From positions 1 through 64,000 of the forward strand of contig NZ_FVZC01000009.1 of the NCBI RefSeq assembly GCF_900166585.1: DNA of 64,000 bases, in the 5' to 3' direction. Every line of letters starts with the position of its first letter. Position 1 is the stretch's first letter. The position numbers and the translations under genes are program-made. The notes beneath the pieces were generated by a model. That model was not told the DNA's origin, did no database searches, and was given only the letters and a program-made list of their open reading frames with translations. The DNA comes from Mesobacillus jeotgali (GTDB lineage: Bacteria; Bacillota; Bacilli; Bacillales; Cytobacillaceae). Shown piece by piece: positions 7,239 to 16,142 of this stretch.

Positions 7239-9134
7239 ATGGATATTTTAAAAAAGATTGAAATGTATCGCCAGGGTGAAGAGAAGCTTAAATGGGAAGG
7301 GACGTTCAGGGAGTATCTTGAGATTGTGAAGGAACAGCCATGGGTGGCGCAATCGGCACATTCGCGTGTATATAATATGATCAAAGATGCAGGAATCGAA
7401 AGTGATAAAGGCAAAAAACGCTATTCTTTCTTTAATTCTCAATTATTCGGCCTCGAGGAAGCGCTGGAGAGGCTTGTCGAGGAGTATTTCCATCCAGCAG
7501 CAAAAAGGCTGGATGTCAGAAAAAGGATCTTATTGCTGATGGGTCCTGTCAGCGGAGGTAAATCTACACTTGTCACAATGCTAAAAAGAGGTCTGGAAGC
7601 ATATTCGCATACAGACAGAGGGGCTATTTATGCAATAAAGGGCTGTCCGATGCATGAAGATCCCCTCCATATGATACCGCACCATCTCCGCAAGGATTTT
7701 TATGATGAATATGGTATCCGGATTGAAGGGAATTTGTCTCCGCTAAATATGATGAGGCTTGAGCAGGAATATGGGGGCAGGATTGAAGATGTCGTGGTGG
7801 AAAGGATCTTCTTCTCTGAAGATAAAAGAACGGGAATCGGTACGTTCAGCCCATCCGACCCGAAATCCCAGGATATTGCGGACTTGACTGGAAGCATCGA
7901 CTTTTCTACTATCGCTGAATATGGATCTGAATCCGATCCGCGTGCATACCGATTTGACGGCGAGCTGAATAAAGCGAACCGAGGTATGATGGAGTTTCAG
8001 GAAATGCTGAAGTGTGATGAAAAATTCCTCTGGCATTTGCTGAGCTTGACGCAGGAAGGCAATTTTAAAGCTGGAAGATTCGCTTTGATCAGCGCGGACG
8101 AATTGATTGTCGCGCATACGAATGAAACGGAGTATCGTTCATTCATCTCCAATAAAAAGAATGAAGCGCTGCATTCAAGGATCATCGTAATGCCAATTCC
8201 GTATAATTTGAAGGTGTCAGAAGAAGAGAAAATCTATGAAAAGATGATCAGGGAGAGCGACGTCAATGATGTGCATATTGCGCCTCACACGTTGCGGGTG
8301 GCTGCGATGTTCACAATCCTCACACGCCTCAAGGATCCCAAAAAGGGCGATATCGATCTTATCAAGAAGATGAGGCTCTATGATGGTGAAAGTGTAGAGG
8401 GCTATAACAGAGCAGATGTTGAGGAGTTGAAGAAGGAGCACCAGGATGAAGGTATGAGCGGAATCGATCCCCGCTATGTTATTAACCGGATATCTTCTAC
8501 AATTATCAGGAAAGAAATTACTACGATCAATGCCCTGGATGTTCTGCGGTCTTTGAAAGAAGGGCTCGACCAGCATCCATCCATCACTTCGGATACGAGG
8601 GAACGTTATTTGAATTATATTTCTCTTGCACGTAAAGAGTATGATGATATTGCTAAGAAGGAAGTTCAGAAGGCATTTGTTTACTCTTATGAAGAATCAG
8701 CAAAAACTCTTATGGATAACTATCTTGATAATGTCGAGGCATATTGCAATAAGGCGAAGATGCGTGATCAGCTGACTGGAGAAGAGATCAATCCGGATGA
8801 AAAGCTGATGCGTTCTATCGAAGAGCAGATTGGTATTTCTGAAAATGCCAAGAAGGCGTTCCGTGAAGAAATACTGATCAGGATTTCAGCGTATGCCCGA
8901 AAAGGCAAAAGGTTTGATTACAATTCACATGACCGTCTTCGTGAAGCAATCCAGAAGAAGTTATTTGCTGACTTAAAGGATGTCGTCAAGATTACGACGT
9001 CTACAAAGACACCTGATGAGACGCAATTGAAAAAAATCAACAATGTCGTCGCCAGGCTGATCGATGAGCATGGATACAACTCCACTTCCGCGAACGAACT
9101 GCTGCGGTATGTGGGAAGTCTGTTAAATAGATAG
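7239..9134 (+). CDS. prkA: Serine protein kinase / AAA+ protein PrkA
   Basis: A 631-aa protein, the same length as B. subtilis PrkA. An N-terminal AAA domain carries Walker A 'GPVSGGKSTL' near residue 105. The C-terminal PrkA domain, from about 390, resembles a protein kinase fold. In B. subtilis it works in sporulation and late sigma-factor control; its kinase versus Lon-like protease activity is debated. ATG 7239 follows GGGGAGG; translation from the in-frame ATG at 7161 would add 26 residues with no ribosome site. PrkA, YhbH and SpoVR form a conserved functional set (YeaG, YeaH, YcgB in E. coli), and all three are in this window. Confidence 0.96.
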   Translation: MDILKKIEMYRQGEEKLKWEGTFREYLEIVKEQPWVAQSAHSRVYNMIKDAGIESDKGKKRYSFFNSQLFGLEEALERLVEEYFHPAAKRLDVRKRILLLMGPVSGGKSTLVTMLKRGLEAYSHTDRGAIYAIKGCPMHEDPLHMIPHHLRKDFYDEYGIRIEGNLSPLNMMRLEQEYGGRIEDVVVERIFFSEDKRTGIGTFSPSDPKSQDIADLTGSIDFSTIAEYGSESDPRAYRFDGELNKANRGMMEFQEMLKCDEKFLWHLLSLTQEGNFKAGRFALISADELIVAHTNETEYRSFISNKKNEALHSRIIVMPIPYNLKVSEEEKIYEKMIRESDVNDVHIAPHTLRVAAMFTILTRLKDPKKGDIDLIKKMRLYDGESVEGYNRADVEELKKEHQDEGMSGIDPRYVINRISSTIIRKEITTINALDVLRSLKEGLDQHPSITSDTRERYLNYISLARKEYDDIAKKEVQKAFVYSYEESAKTLMDNYLDNVEAYCNKAKMRDQLTGEEINPDEKLMRSIEEQIGISENAKKAFREEILIRISAYARKGKRFDYNSHDRLREAIQKKLFADLKDVVKITTSTKTPDETQLKKINNVVARLIDEHGYNSTSANELLRYVGSLLNR

Positions 9135-9138
9135 TTTT

Positions 9139-9168
9139 AAGGACCTGCAATCTGCAGGTCCTGTTTTA
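9139..9168 (+). terminator. Terminator after prkA
   Basis: Stem AGGACCTGCA/TGCAGGTCCT with loop ATC, then GTTTT. It begins 5 nt past the prkA stop. Confidence 0.88.
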
Positions 9169-9240
9169 CTTTCTGGGAATTTGCATAACTAATCGGTTTT
9201 ACTAATCCAGCTTCAGGGCCTGGCCCCTCGAGTCAATTCG

Positions 9241-9280
9241 GTCCACCCAATGAAGTCAAGAACGACTTCATTGGGTGGAC
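9241..9280. repeat. Perfect 17-bp inverted repeat
   Basis: GTCCACCCAATGAAGTC (9241-9257), a 6-nt loop AAGAAC, then its exact reverse complement (9264-9280). It is nested in 'cctcg'...'cgagg'. There is no T run, so it is not an intrinsic terminator. It lies in the prkA to 60-aa-gene gap. Confidence 0.9.
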
Positions 9281-9391
9281 TCTCAAGCGCTTTTCGAGGC
9301 TTACACGGGGCACTTGTGCTTTTTGTTGCCAAGTGTAAAAGTGTTTATTCAGACTCCATGGAGGGAATAGTACAGGCAAGAGGTGATAAGA

Positions 9392-9574
9392 ATGGCTAAA
9401 GAAGAATTACCAAAGAACTATGTCCCAAAAAATAGCTCTATGGCTCACAATGAAGAGGAAATCGAAAACCTGGGAAAACAAATGGAACACCGCCGCAGTG
9501 GAGAGGTTCTAAAACAAAAATATGATAAAGTGCCAGATCCAATTCAATATGATAAAGCGAATGAAAAGAAATAA
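9392..9574 (+). CDS. Hypothetical 60-aa hydrophilic protein
   Basis: A short, highly charged protein ('MAKEELPKNYVPKNSSMAHN' at the start; Lys/Glu-rich throughout) with no hydrophobic stretch and no cysteine. ATG 9392 has AGAGGTG 8 nt upstream and the gene has its own terminator. It sits between prkA and yhbH, which belong together functionally, so a sporulation-linked role is possible but only by position. No family recognised. Confidence 0.65.
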   Translation: MAKEELPKNYVPKNSSMAHNEEEIENLGKQMEHRRSGEVLKQKYDKVPDPIQYDKANEKK

Positions 9575-9608
9575 TCTTTGCGAAAATGCAAAGGTTATTT
9601 TTTTGTTC
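9571..9608 (+). terminator. Terminator after the 60-aa gene
   Basis: Stem AATCTTTGC / GCAAAGGTT with loop GAAAAT and a T7 tail, starting at the stop codon. Confidence 0.85.
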
Positions 9609-9884
9609 CATTCTGTTGAAAAAGTGCATTCAGATAACCAATCGAAAGAAAGAGTCAATAGAAACAACTGAAACAGCAGCACTGTCGATATTCCCGTGAG
9701 AAAATGGGCTTATCCAGTATGAACTGAAAAGGTTAATTGTCAAAATTATTTGTAAATTATTTTGTCTTTTTGCATAAGATAGAGTAATTACAATTACCTT
9801 TTGGGTTAAAGGCCATCGGGATATTGTATGAAGGTAAACAGTATTGTGTTACTAAAAATGAAAATTTCAAAGGAGGGGTTGAAA
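9609..9884. other. Gap before yhbH
   Basis: AT-rich leader without a coding frame. Several weak -10/-35-like boxes are present around 9740-9800, but none is clear enough to call. A strong AAAGGAGGGG lies just before the yhbH start. Confidence 0.5.
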
Positions 9885-11054
9885 ATGACCGATGAAAGCA
9901 GTCACCAGTTTGTGATTTCCCAGGAAGATTGGTCCCTCCACCGCAAAGGACATGATGATCAGCAGCGCCATCAGGAAAAGGTACAGGAGGCCATTAAGAG
10001 CAATCTTCCTGACTTGATCACCGAAGAGAATATTATCATGTCCAACGGCAGGGATGTCGTAAAGATTCCGATTAGGTCACTGGATGAGTACAAAATCCGT
10101 TATAACTATGATAAAAACAAACATGTCGGCCAGGGCAGCGGGGATACAAAGGTTGGTGATGTTGTCGCCCGCGACGGTTCAGGCCAGCAGCAGGGGCCAG
10201 GTAAGGGGCAAGGAGCAGGAGACCAGGCTGGAGAAGACTATTATGAAGCAGAAGTATCGATGATGGAAATTGAGGAAGCGTTGTTTAAAGAGCTGGAACT
10301 TCCTAACCTGAAAAAGAAGGAAGATCAGGAACATCTCGTCGAAAATATTGAATTCAATGACATCCGGAAGACCGGTTTAATGGGCAACATTGACAAAAAG
10401 CGGACGATGATGTCTGCTTACAAGAGGAATGCGATGACAGGCAAGCCATCCTTCCACCCTATTTATAAGGAAGATTTAAAGTTTAAGACCTGGAATGAGG
10501 TCGTAAAGCCCGACTCAAAAGCAGTGGTGCTTGCCATGATGGATACGAGCGGCAGTATGGGGCTCTGGGAAAAATATATGGCAAGAAGCTTTTTCTTCTG
10601 GATGACCCGCTTCCTGCGCTCCAAATATGAAACTGTCGAGATTGAGTTCATCGCTCACCATACCGAAGCAAAAGTGGTGTCTGAGGAAGACTTTTTCTCA
10701 AAAGGAGAAAGCGGTGGCACAATTTGTTCATCCGCCTATAGAAAAGCTTTAGAACTCATTGATTTAAAGTATAATCCAAGCAAGTTTAATATTTACCCAT
10801 TCCATTTTTCCGATGGGGATAACCTGACCTCCGATAATGCCCGCTGTGTAAAGTTAGTTGAAGAGCTGATGAAGGTCTCCAATATGTTCGGATATGGAGA
10901 AGTCAATCAGTACAACCGCCACTCGACCCTAATGTCCGCGTATAAAAACATTAAAGATGACCATTTCAGATATTATATCCTCAAGCAAAAAGCCGATGTA
11001 TTCCATGCCATGAAGAGTTTTTTCAAAAATGAAGAAAATAAAATGTACGCTTAA
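9885..11054 (+). CDS. yhbH: Sporulation protein YhbH (DUF444)
   Basis: A 389-aa DUF444 protein, close to the 392 aa of B. subtilis YhbH. The C-terminal half carries a von Willebrand A-like MIDAS motif, '[20 protein letters not shown]' near residue 225. The middle is a Gly/Gln-rich linker (about 100-130). It partners PrkA genetically in many bacteria and is expressed in the mother cell in B. subtilis. ATG 9885 has a strong AAAGGAGGGG site 7 nt upstream; in-frame starts further up lack one. Confidence 0.95.
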   Translation: MTDESSHQFVISQEDWSLHRKGHDDQQRHQEKVQEAIKSNLPDLITEENIIMSNGRDVVKIPIRSLDEYKIRYNYDKNKHVGQGSGDTKVGDVVARDGSGQQQGPGKGQGAGDQAGEDYYEAEVSMMEIEEALFKELELPNLKKKEDQEHLVENIEFNDIRKTGLMGNIDKKRTMMSAYKRNAMTGKPSFHPIYKEDLKFKTWNEVVKPDSKAVVLAMMDTSGSMGLWEKYMARSFFFWMTRFLRSKYETVEIEFIAHHTEAKVVSEEDFFSKGESGGTICSSAYRKALELIDLKYNPSKFNIYPFHFSDGDNLTSDNARCVKLVEELMKVSNMFGYGEVNQYNRHSTLMSAYKNIKDDHFRYYILKQKADVFHAMKSFFKNEENKMYA

Positions 11055-11056
11055 AT

Positions 11057-11092
11057 AAAATCGGCAGGGTAGAGACCCTGCCGATTTTTCCT
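11057..11092 (+). terminator. Terminator after yhbH
   Basis: Stem AAATCGGCAGGGT/ACCCTGCCGATTT with loop AGAG and T5. Confidence 0.95.
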
Positions 11093-11124
11093 TTATATGT
11101 AAACACTAAAAAACTCTTAAACTA

Positions 11125-11925
11125 TCATTTTTCAATGCCAATTGCCTGGCTGCCCATTTGAATCCAGGCCTGTTCGAACGCTTTGCGATGAACTGGCTTA
11201 TATCCTTCGGCAGCAAGAGGGTCGTTAACGTAAATGTAGTTTTTATCATAGCCTACAATTACGACACTATGCTCTCTGTAGGTGATTTTGACATTCCCGG
11301 TATTGGTTTTCCAGGTGGTGAATTCAGATTCGGGCAGAGGAGCAAAAGTCGAATTGATGATGACCCACACCGGCGATCCACTGTTAATCAGCTTTAATAT
11401 AGCATCAAATGATTGTCCTGTAATATCCATGATTTTGCCGGGAAGGTAAGTTTCTGCCAGACTGGCCACTGGCCCGTGATAGACTCCGTAGCCAGATTTG
11501 CTGAATGTGTAGATATCACCAACAAATCCATCATACGGATTGCCTCGCACATAATTCTCGTCGCGGAAAGGAATTTTATGTATTTCACTGGCTAAAGTCA
11601 TCTTATCCACCGCGGTGCCTTGATAGTGCAGCAGCATAGAAAGGCTGGTGACTTCACAGCCCCGTTGTAATTCTGGTAGCTGGCTGATGTGAGGGACACC
11701 ATTAATTATTGTTCTATCTTCTTTTTTCGTAAATTCTATAAGATAGTCTGTGTGATCGGCATTTTTTTTCACGAAATGAGCTTCTGTACGGGTGATTTTT
11801 GGCACTTCTTCTGCTCTTGCCTCCGCAGTTGGATCTTCAATCGATCGTATTTTCTCCGCACCCAGGAAGGTGGCGAGGAAAATTGCTCCCACAGATAATG
11901 TCCTGACCCAAATTTTTTTATTCAA
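11125..11925 (-). CDS. Secreted C39-like cysteine peptidase (Peptidase_C39_2)
   Basis: A 266-aa protein with an N-terminal signal/anchor helix ('VRTLSVGAIFLATFLG') and a papain-like C39_2 domain. The catalytic Cys lies in 'GCEVTSLSMLLHY' near residue 90. The His is in 'EHSVVIVGYDKNYIYVNDPL' near 225, followed by Asn/Asp. Relatives such as YvpB are exported and of unknown substrate. It is not linked to an ABC exporter, so a bacteriocin-leader role is unlikely. The TTG at 11925 is preferred because GGGGAG lies 9 nt upstream; the ATG at 11958 has no ribosome site. Confidence 0.8.
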   Translation of the reverse strand: MNKKIWVRTLSVGAIFLATFLGAEKIRSIEDPTAEARAEEVPKITRTEAHFVKKNADHTDYLIEFTKKEDRTIINGVPHISQLPELQRGCEVTSLSMLLHYQGTAVDKMTLASEIHKIPFRDENYVRGNPYDGFVGDIYTFSKSGYGVYHGPVASLAETYLPGKIMDITGQSFDAILKLINSGSPVWVIINSTFAPLPESEFTTWKTNTGNVKITYREHSVVIVGYDKNYIYVNDPLAAEGYKPVHRKAFEQAWIQMGSQAIGIEK

Positions 11926-12235
11926 GAATATCGTCTCCCCACAACATCTCTCTTTCAATCTTAAACAAGTTTCGACAGCGCTTCAACAGAATAATAGGAT
12001 AATTTTTCTATCGGTTGAAAAATATGTTATTTGATTCACGAAATAATTACGTTTTTATTCATATATTGTCGACATACAAAATTCGAATAAATATGGAGCT
12101 GTATAAATAACTCAATGATTAACATTTTTATGTCTGTATCTGGCAATACTAACTCTGCTATGAGTACAATCTTTTAAAAAAACCTTTTTTTATGTTAGGG
12201 TATTAAAGTGTCAAATTAGTGAAGGGAGTTTTTTG
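11926..12235. other. Divergent gap, C39 peptidase / BCCT
   Basis: About 310 bp of AT-rich DNA between divergent genes. It must hold both promoters, but no box stands out. GAAGGGAG precedes the BCCT start. Confidence 0.5.
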
Positions 12236-13753
12236 ATGAAAAAGGATTCATCTGTGTTTTTTATCTCAATCGCAATCTTACTTCTGATGGTCCTGTTCGG
12301 TGTGTTTGTTCCAGAAAAACTTGAATCTGTTACAGCCAATATTCAGGCATTTATCACTGATTCATTAGGTTGGTATTATTTAATCCTAGTATCTTTAATT
12401 GTTGTAATATGTCTTTATTTCTTGATCAGTCCATTGGGAAGGATCAAATTAGGCAAGCAGGATGACCGTCCGGAATTCTCGACACCGACCTGGTTTGCCA
12501 TGCTTTTCAGTGCAGGCATGGGGATTGGGCTGGTTTTCTGGGGAACTGCTGAGCCAATCAGCCACTATATGGTTTCGACACCCACTGGAGTAGAGCCGGG
12601 ATCAGAACAGGCAATCCGAGATTCCATGAGATTCACATTTTTCCATTGGGGCATCCATGCATGGGCCATCTATGGAATAGTGGCATTGGTACTGGCTTAT
12701 TTCAATTTCCGCCATGGGAAGCCCGGATTGATCAGTGCTACGCTCAGCCCTATATTGGGTGACCGCACAGAAGGGGCAGCCGGAAAAGCGGTAGATGTAA
12801 TCTCAGTTGTCGCGACGGTAATAGGTGTGGCAACGACTTTAGGATTTGGAGCTGTACAAATTAACGGGGGACTTTCTTACCTGTTTGGATTACCTACTGG
12901 TTTCTTGACTCAATTAGTAATAGTCTTGGTCGTGACAGTTTTGTTTACCATTTCAGCATTGTCGGGACTAGGCAAGGGAATTAAGATCCTAAGTAATGCG
13001 AATATGATTCTGGCAGCACTGCTGCTTGCAGCCATGTTGATATTTGGACCAACGCAATTTATACTAAACCTGTTCACAAACACCATCGGTACTTATCTTC
13101 AGAACCTCCCTGCAATGAGCTTCCGTATTGCACCGTTGAATGAAGAAGTCCGTTCATGGATCAATGGCTGGACCATTTTTTATTGGGCATGGTGGATTGC
13201 ATGGGCGCCATTTGTAGGAATCTTTATAGCTCGAGTTTCTAAAGGCAGGACGATCAGGGAGTTTGTATTCGGTGTTCTTCTTGTACCTTCCCTGATCGGT
13301 TTCCTATGGTTTTCCGCTTTTGGCGGGTCAGCAATCATGCTGGAGCATGAAGGAATTGCTAATCTTTCTCAGCTTGCGACTGAAGAGTCATTGTTTGGGG
13401 TCTTTGCCAATTATCCGATGAGTTCATTATTGTCCATCCTGGCACTCATTCTTATCGGTACTTTCTTTATCACTTCTGCAGATTCAGGGACATTCGTTTT
13501 AGGAATGATGACGACGAATGGTTCTTTAACACCAGGTAACAAAATCAAACTTACTTGGGGAATCATGCTTGCGGCAATTTCCCTTGTACTGCTGTACTCT
13601 GGCGGTTTACAGGCGCTGCAAAACACCATGATTGTCGCTGCATTGCCATTCTCCGTCATAATGGCATTGATGGCCTTCAGTTTAATTAAGGCATTAAGAC
13701 AGGAGGCAAAAGAGCTGGGTATTGGCAAAATACCTAAGCGAAAGCCTGAATAG
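12236..13753 (+). CDS. BCCT-family betaine/choline transporter (OpuD/BetL-like)
   Basis: A 505-aa, 12-helix secondary transporter that takes up glycine betaine or a related quaternary ammonium solute with sodium for osmoprotection. Family marks: 'AGMGIGLVFWGTAEPISHY' in TM3 and the Trp-rich aromatic box 'TIFYWAWWIAWAPFVGIFIA' in TM8, followed by 'RVSKGRTIREFV'. The C-terminal tail is short ('ELGIGKIPKRKPE') and basic, so strong osmosensing through a long tail seems less likely. ATG 12236 follows GAAGGGAG. It is monocistronic with its own terminator. Betaine versus choline specificity cannot be fixed by eye. Confidence 0.93.
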   Translation: MKKDSSVFFISIAILLLMVLFGVFVPEKLESVTANIQAFITDSLGWYYLILVSLIVVICLYFLISPLGRIKLGKQDDRPEFSTPTWFAMLFSAGMGIGLVFWGTAEPISHYMVSTPTGVEPGSEQAIRDSMRFTFFHWGIHAWAIYGIVALVLAYFNFRHGKPGLISATLSPILGDRTEGAAGKAVDVISVVATVIGVATTLGFGAVQINGGLSYLFGLPTGFLTQLVIVLVVTVLFTISALSGLGKGIKILSNANMILAALLLAAMLIFGPTQFILNLFTNTIGTYLQNLPAMSFRIAPLNEEVRSWINGWTIFYWAWWIAWAPFVGIFIARVSKGRTIREFVFGVLLVPSLIGFLWFSAFGGSAIMLEHEGIANLSQLATEESLFGVFANYPMSSLLSILALILIGTFFITSADSGTFVLGMMTTNGSLTPGNKIKLTWGIMLAAISLVLLYSGGLQALQNTMIVAALPFSVIMALMAFSLIKALRQEAKELGIGKIPKRKPE

Positions 13754-13761
13754 TAATAGAT

Positions 13762-13797
13762 AAAGGTATCCTTCCATTGGGGAGGATACTTTTTTTA
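13762..13797 (+). terminator. Terminator after the BCCT gene
   Basis: AAAGGTATCCT/AGGATACTTT stem with loop TCCATTGGGG, then a T run. Confidence 0.85.
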
Positions 13798-13953
13798 TGA
13801 GCCCGCTGAGTTAAGTGTTCAATTAAGAATAATCAAATGTAAAGATGTGGTGAATTATGAACAATTTGTTCTTTTTAATATGTAAATGTTTTCATTCGGT
13901 TTTTTTGCTAAAATAAAGGTATTGAATTTAAGTCATTTCCTAAGGTGATCAGA

Positions 13954-14895
13954 ATGGAAAAAGAAAAATTATTGAAGATAATCGAGGCGGCAAAGTTATA
14001 TTATCTGTTAGATTATAACCAGAATGATATTGCAAAAGAGCTGGGGGTGTCGAGACCAACAGTTTCCAGGTTCCTGCAAATTGCAAAGCAGGAGGGAATA
14101 GTGGATATCAAAATCATGGATCCGACCGAGGATGTTGAAAACCTGTCACTACAGCTTGAACAAAAGTTTGGGCTTAAAAAAGCAATTGTTACCCATATTC
14201 CACAGTACGAAGACAGTGTCATTAAAAAATATATAGGGGAGAAGGCTGCCGCTTTTTTGAATGAAGTCGTCGATCATGACGATATCATCGGTGTCACATG
14301 GGGAACCACGCTGTACCATGTGGCTCTGGAACTGAAGCAAAAGCCATGCAAGAACGTCAAGGTCGTTCAGTTGAAGGGCGGAGTCAGCCATTCTGAAACG
14401 AATACGTATGCAAATGAAATTCTGTACTTATTTGGCAAGGCCTTCAACAGTGCGCCTCACCATCTTCCGCTGCCTGCAATCGTTGACCATATTGTTGTAA
14501 AGCAAGCGATGGAGGCGGACAGGCATATCAAGAAAATCCTTGAAATGGGGAAGCAGTCATCCATCGCTGTTTATACAATCGGGCCAATAAAATCAGAGTC
14601 ATTATTGTTCCAGCTCGGCTATTTTACAGAAGAAGACCTGCAAGTGATCTATTCAAAAGCGGTAGGGGATATTTGTTCGCGCTTCTTCGATAAAGATGGA
14701 AATGTATGCAACGAAAACCTGAATGCGAGAACACTGGGGATTGAACTGGAAGAATTAAAGAAGAAAAAGTATTCAATCCTAGTGGCAGGCGGAGCCCATA
14801 AAATTGATGGTATTTATGGCGCATTAAAAGGGAAGTTTACAAATGTGCTCGTAACAGACCAATTCACAGCAAAATTTCTTTTGGACAAGTTTTAA
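13954..14895 (+). CDS. deoR: SorC-family repressor DeoR (deoxyribonucleoside regulator)
   Basis: A 313-aa protein, identical in length to B. subtilis DeoR. The N-terminal HTH 'NQNDIAKELGVSRPTVSRFL' spans about residues 22-41 and is followed by a SorC sugar-phosphate-binding domain. Blocks such as 'VVQLKGGVSHSETNTYANEI' and 'QAVGDICSRFF'-like 'KAVGDICSRFFD' match DeoR closely. B. subtilis DeoR represses dra-nupC-pdp and is relieved by deoxyribose-5-phosphate. Here no deo catabolic gene is adjacent, so it is an orphan regulator in this window. ATG 13954 has TAAGGTGATC upstream. A SorC paralogue with another sugar ligand is the alternative. Confidence 0.85.
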   Translation: MEKEKLLKIIEAAKLYYLLDYNQNDIAKELGVSRPTVSRFLQIAKQEGIVDIKIMDPTEDVENLSLQLEQKFGLKKAIVTHIPQYEDSVIKKYIGEKAAAFLNEVVDHDDIIGVTWGTTLYHVALELKQKPCKNVKVVQLKGGVSHSETNTYANEILYLFGKAFNSAPHHLPLPAIVDHIVVKQAMEADRHIKKILEMGKQSSIAVYTIGPIKSESLLFQLGYFTEEDLQVIYSKAVGDICSRFFDKDGNVCNENLNARTLGIELEELKKKKYSILVAGGAHKIDGIYGALKGKFTNVLVTDQFTAKFLLDKF

Positions 14896-15270
14896 TAGTT
14901 AGAATTCAGGAAAATCATAAAGATCTCAGATTCTAAGCCTTACAGGTAATTTTCTCGGATTAAAAAAAGACATAGGTTTAATTTTAACAAAAGTTCAAAA
15001 ACGTATAAAAAAGTTCTTTGATTCTGATATATTTGCTATTGAAGGTTTAAATAAAACAATTGTAAACGTTTTTTTAGATGAATTTTTTTCATTTTAAAGA
15101 TATACGCAAAAATGGTTGTGTGACTTATCGTTGCAGGGATGCTTGCATCATTATTGGGTGCCGACTTGCAGGATGTTTTTATAAAAAAGTTTGAAAAGAG
15201 AGGGCCTTTGTCCTTCTCTTTTTTGCTTTTCGTTATAATAGAAGAAAATGCCCCGAAAGACGTGATGATA
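14896..15270. other. Gap between deoR and the NRDE gene
   Basis: AT-rich, no convincing gene. At 15061-15074 'tgtaaacgtttttt' resembles half of a cre site. A hairpin (15194-15226) AAAAGAGAGG...CCTTCTCTTTT with a T run looks like a terminator although no gene precedes it closely, which hints at an unrecognised short transcript. A TATAAT at 15235-15240 may drive the NRDE gene. Confidence 0.45.
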
Positions 15271-16026
15271 ATGTGTTTGATTTTATTTGCCTACAAAGGG
15301 CACCCAAGGTATAAGCTGGTCATCGCTGCTAACAGGGATGAAGCATATGCTCGTGAAACTGCCCCAGCTCACTTTTGGGAAGACGCACCGGAGCTGCTTG
15401 CGGGGCGTGATCTTGTAAAGATGGGGACCTGGATGGGGGTGACTGCTAATGGCCGGTTTGCCGCCCTGACAAATTATCGTGATCCAAGTGAACAAACCGC
15501 TGGAAAAAGAACACGCGGGGAGCTTGTAGCGGATTATCTTAAGGGAACGGTAAAACCTGAAATGTATCTTCAGAAAATGGCTCAGCTGCGGCATGAATAT
15601 CCCGGGTATAATCTTTTAACCGGTGACCTTCAAGAACTTTATTATTATTCAAACACTGCAGATAAATTGTTAAGAGTTGAGCCAGGCATCCACGGAGTCA
15701 GCAACCATTTACTTGATACTGATTGGCCAAAAGTTGAAAAAGGCAAAGAAGGGTTGAAAAAAATCCTGACTGAAGACTCTACTGACCTGCCAGACAGCTT
15801 ATTTAGCCTATTGGAAAATGCCGATCCTGCACCTGACCATTTACTTCCTTCGACGGGAGTTTCACTTGAGTGGGAACGCCTGCTGTCACCTATGTTCATT
15901 AAAAGTGAAGGATACGGGACGATAAGCTCGACTGTCATTTTAATGAATGACAGAGAAATCTATTTTAATGAACGGGTTTTTAAGGAAGATCAGCGATCAA
16001 ACCAGGAGTTTTTAATAACGCTCTAA
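15271..16026 (+). CDS. NRDE-family protein (TANGO2 homologue)
   Basis: A 251-aa member of the NRDE/TANGO2 family. It begins 'MCLILFAY', with the family's invariant Cys2, and carries the naming motif 'AANRDE' at about residues 19-24, then 'GTWMGVTANGRFAALTNYRD'. Eukaryotic TANGO2 is linked to heme and lipid handling; the bacterial role is open. I start at ATG 15271 because Cys2 is conserved in the family, although two ATGs just upstream are in frame and the Shine-Dalgarno is poor. It has its own terminator. Confidence 0.88.
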   Translation: MCLILFAYKGHPRYKLVIAANRDEAYARETAPAHFWEDAPELLAGRDLVKMGTWMGVTANGRFAALTNYRDPSEQTAGKRTRGELVADYLKGTVKPEMYLQKMAQLRHEYPGYNLLTGDLQELYYYSNTADKLLRVEPGIHGVSNHLLDTDWPKVEKGKEGLKKILTEDSTDLPDSLFSLLENADPAPDHLLPSTGVSLEWERLLSPMFIKSEGYGTISSTVILMNDREIYFNERVFKEDQRSNQEFLITL

Positions 16027-16030
16027 ATTA

Positions 16031-16066
16031 AAACAGACAACCACTAAATATGGTTGTCTGTTTTTG
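16031..16066 (+). terminator. Terminator after the NRDE gene
   Basis: AAACAGACAACCA/TGGTTGTCTGTTT stem followed by T's. Confidence 0.9.
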
Positions 16067-16142
16067 TTTGAAGTCCGTCCTTTTATGTTTCTATTACCAC
16101 CAAAAAACCGGTAAGGTGAAAAAATAATCTATATGCCCTTAT

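Noticed and set aside
11125..11925. Bacteriocin-processing C39 peptidase
   Set aside because: No ABC transporter domain and no bacteriocin or exporter gene nearby. The protein is of the stand-alone secreted C39_2 type.
15061..15074. Second CcpA cre site
   Set aside because: Only the left half matches the consensus; the right half is a T run.
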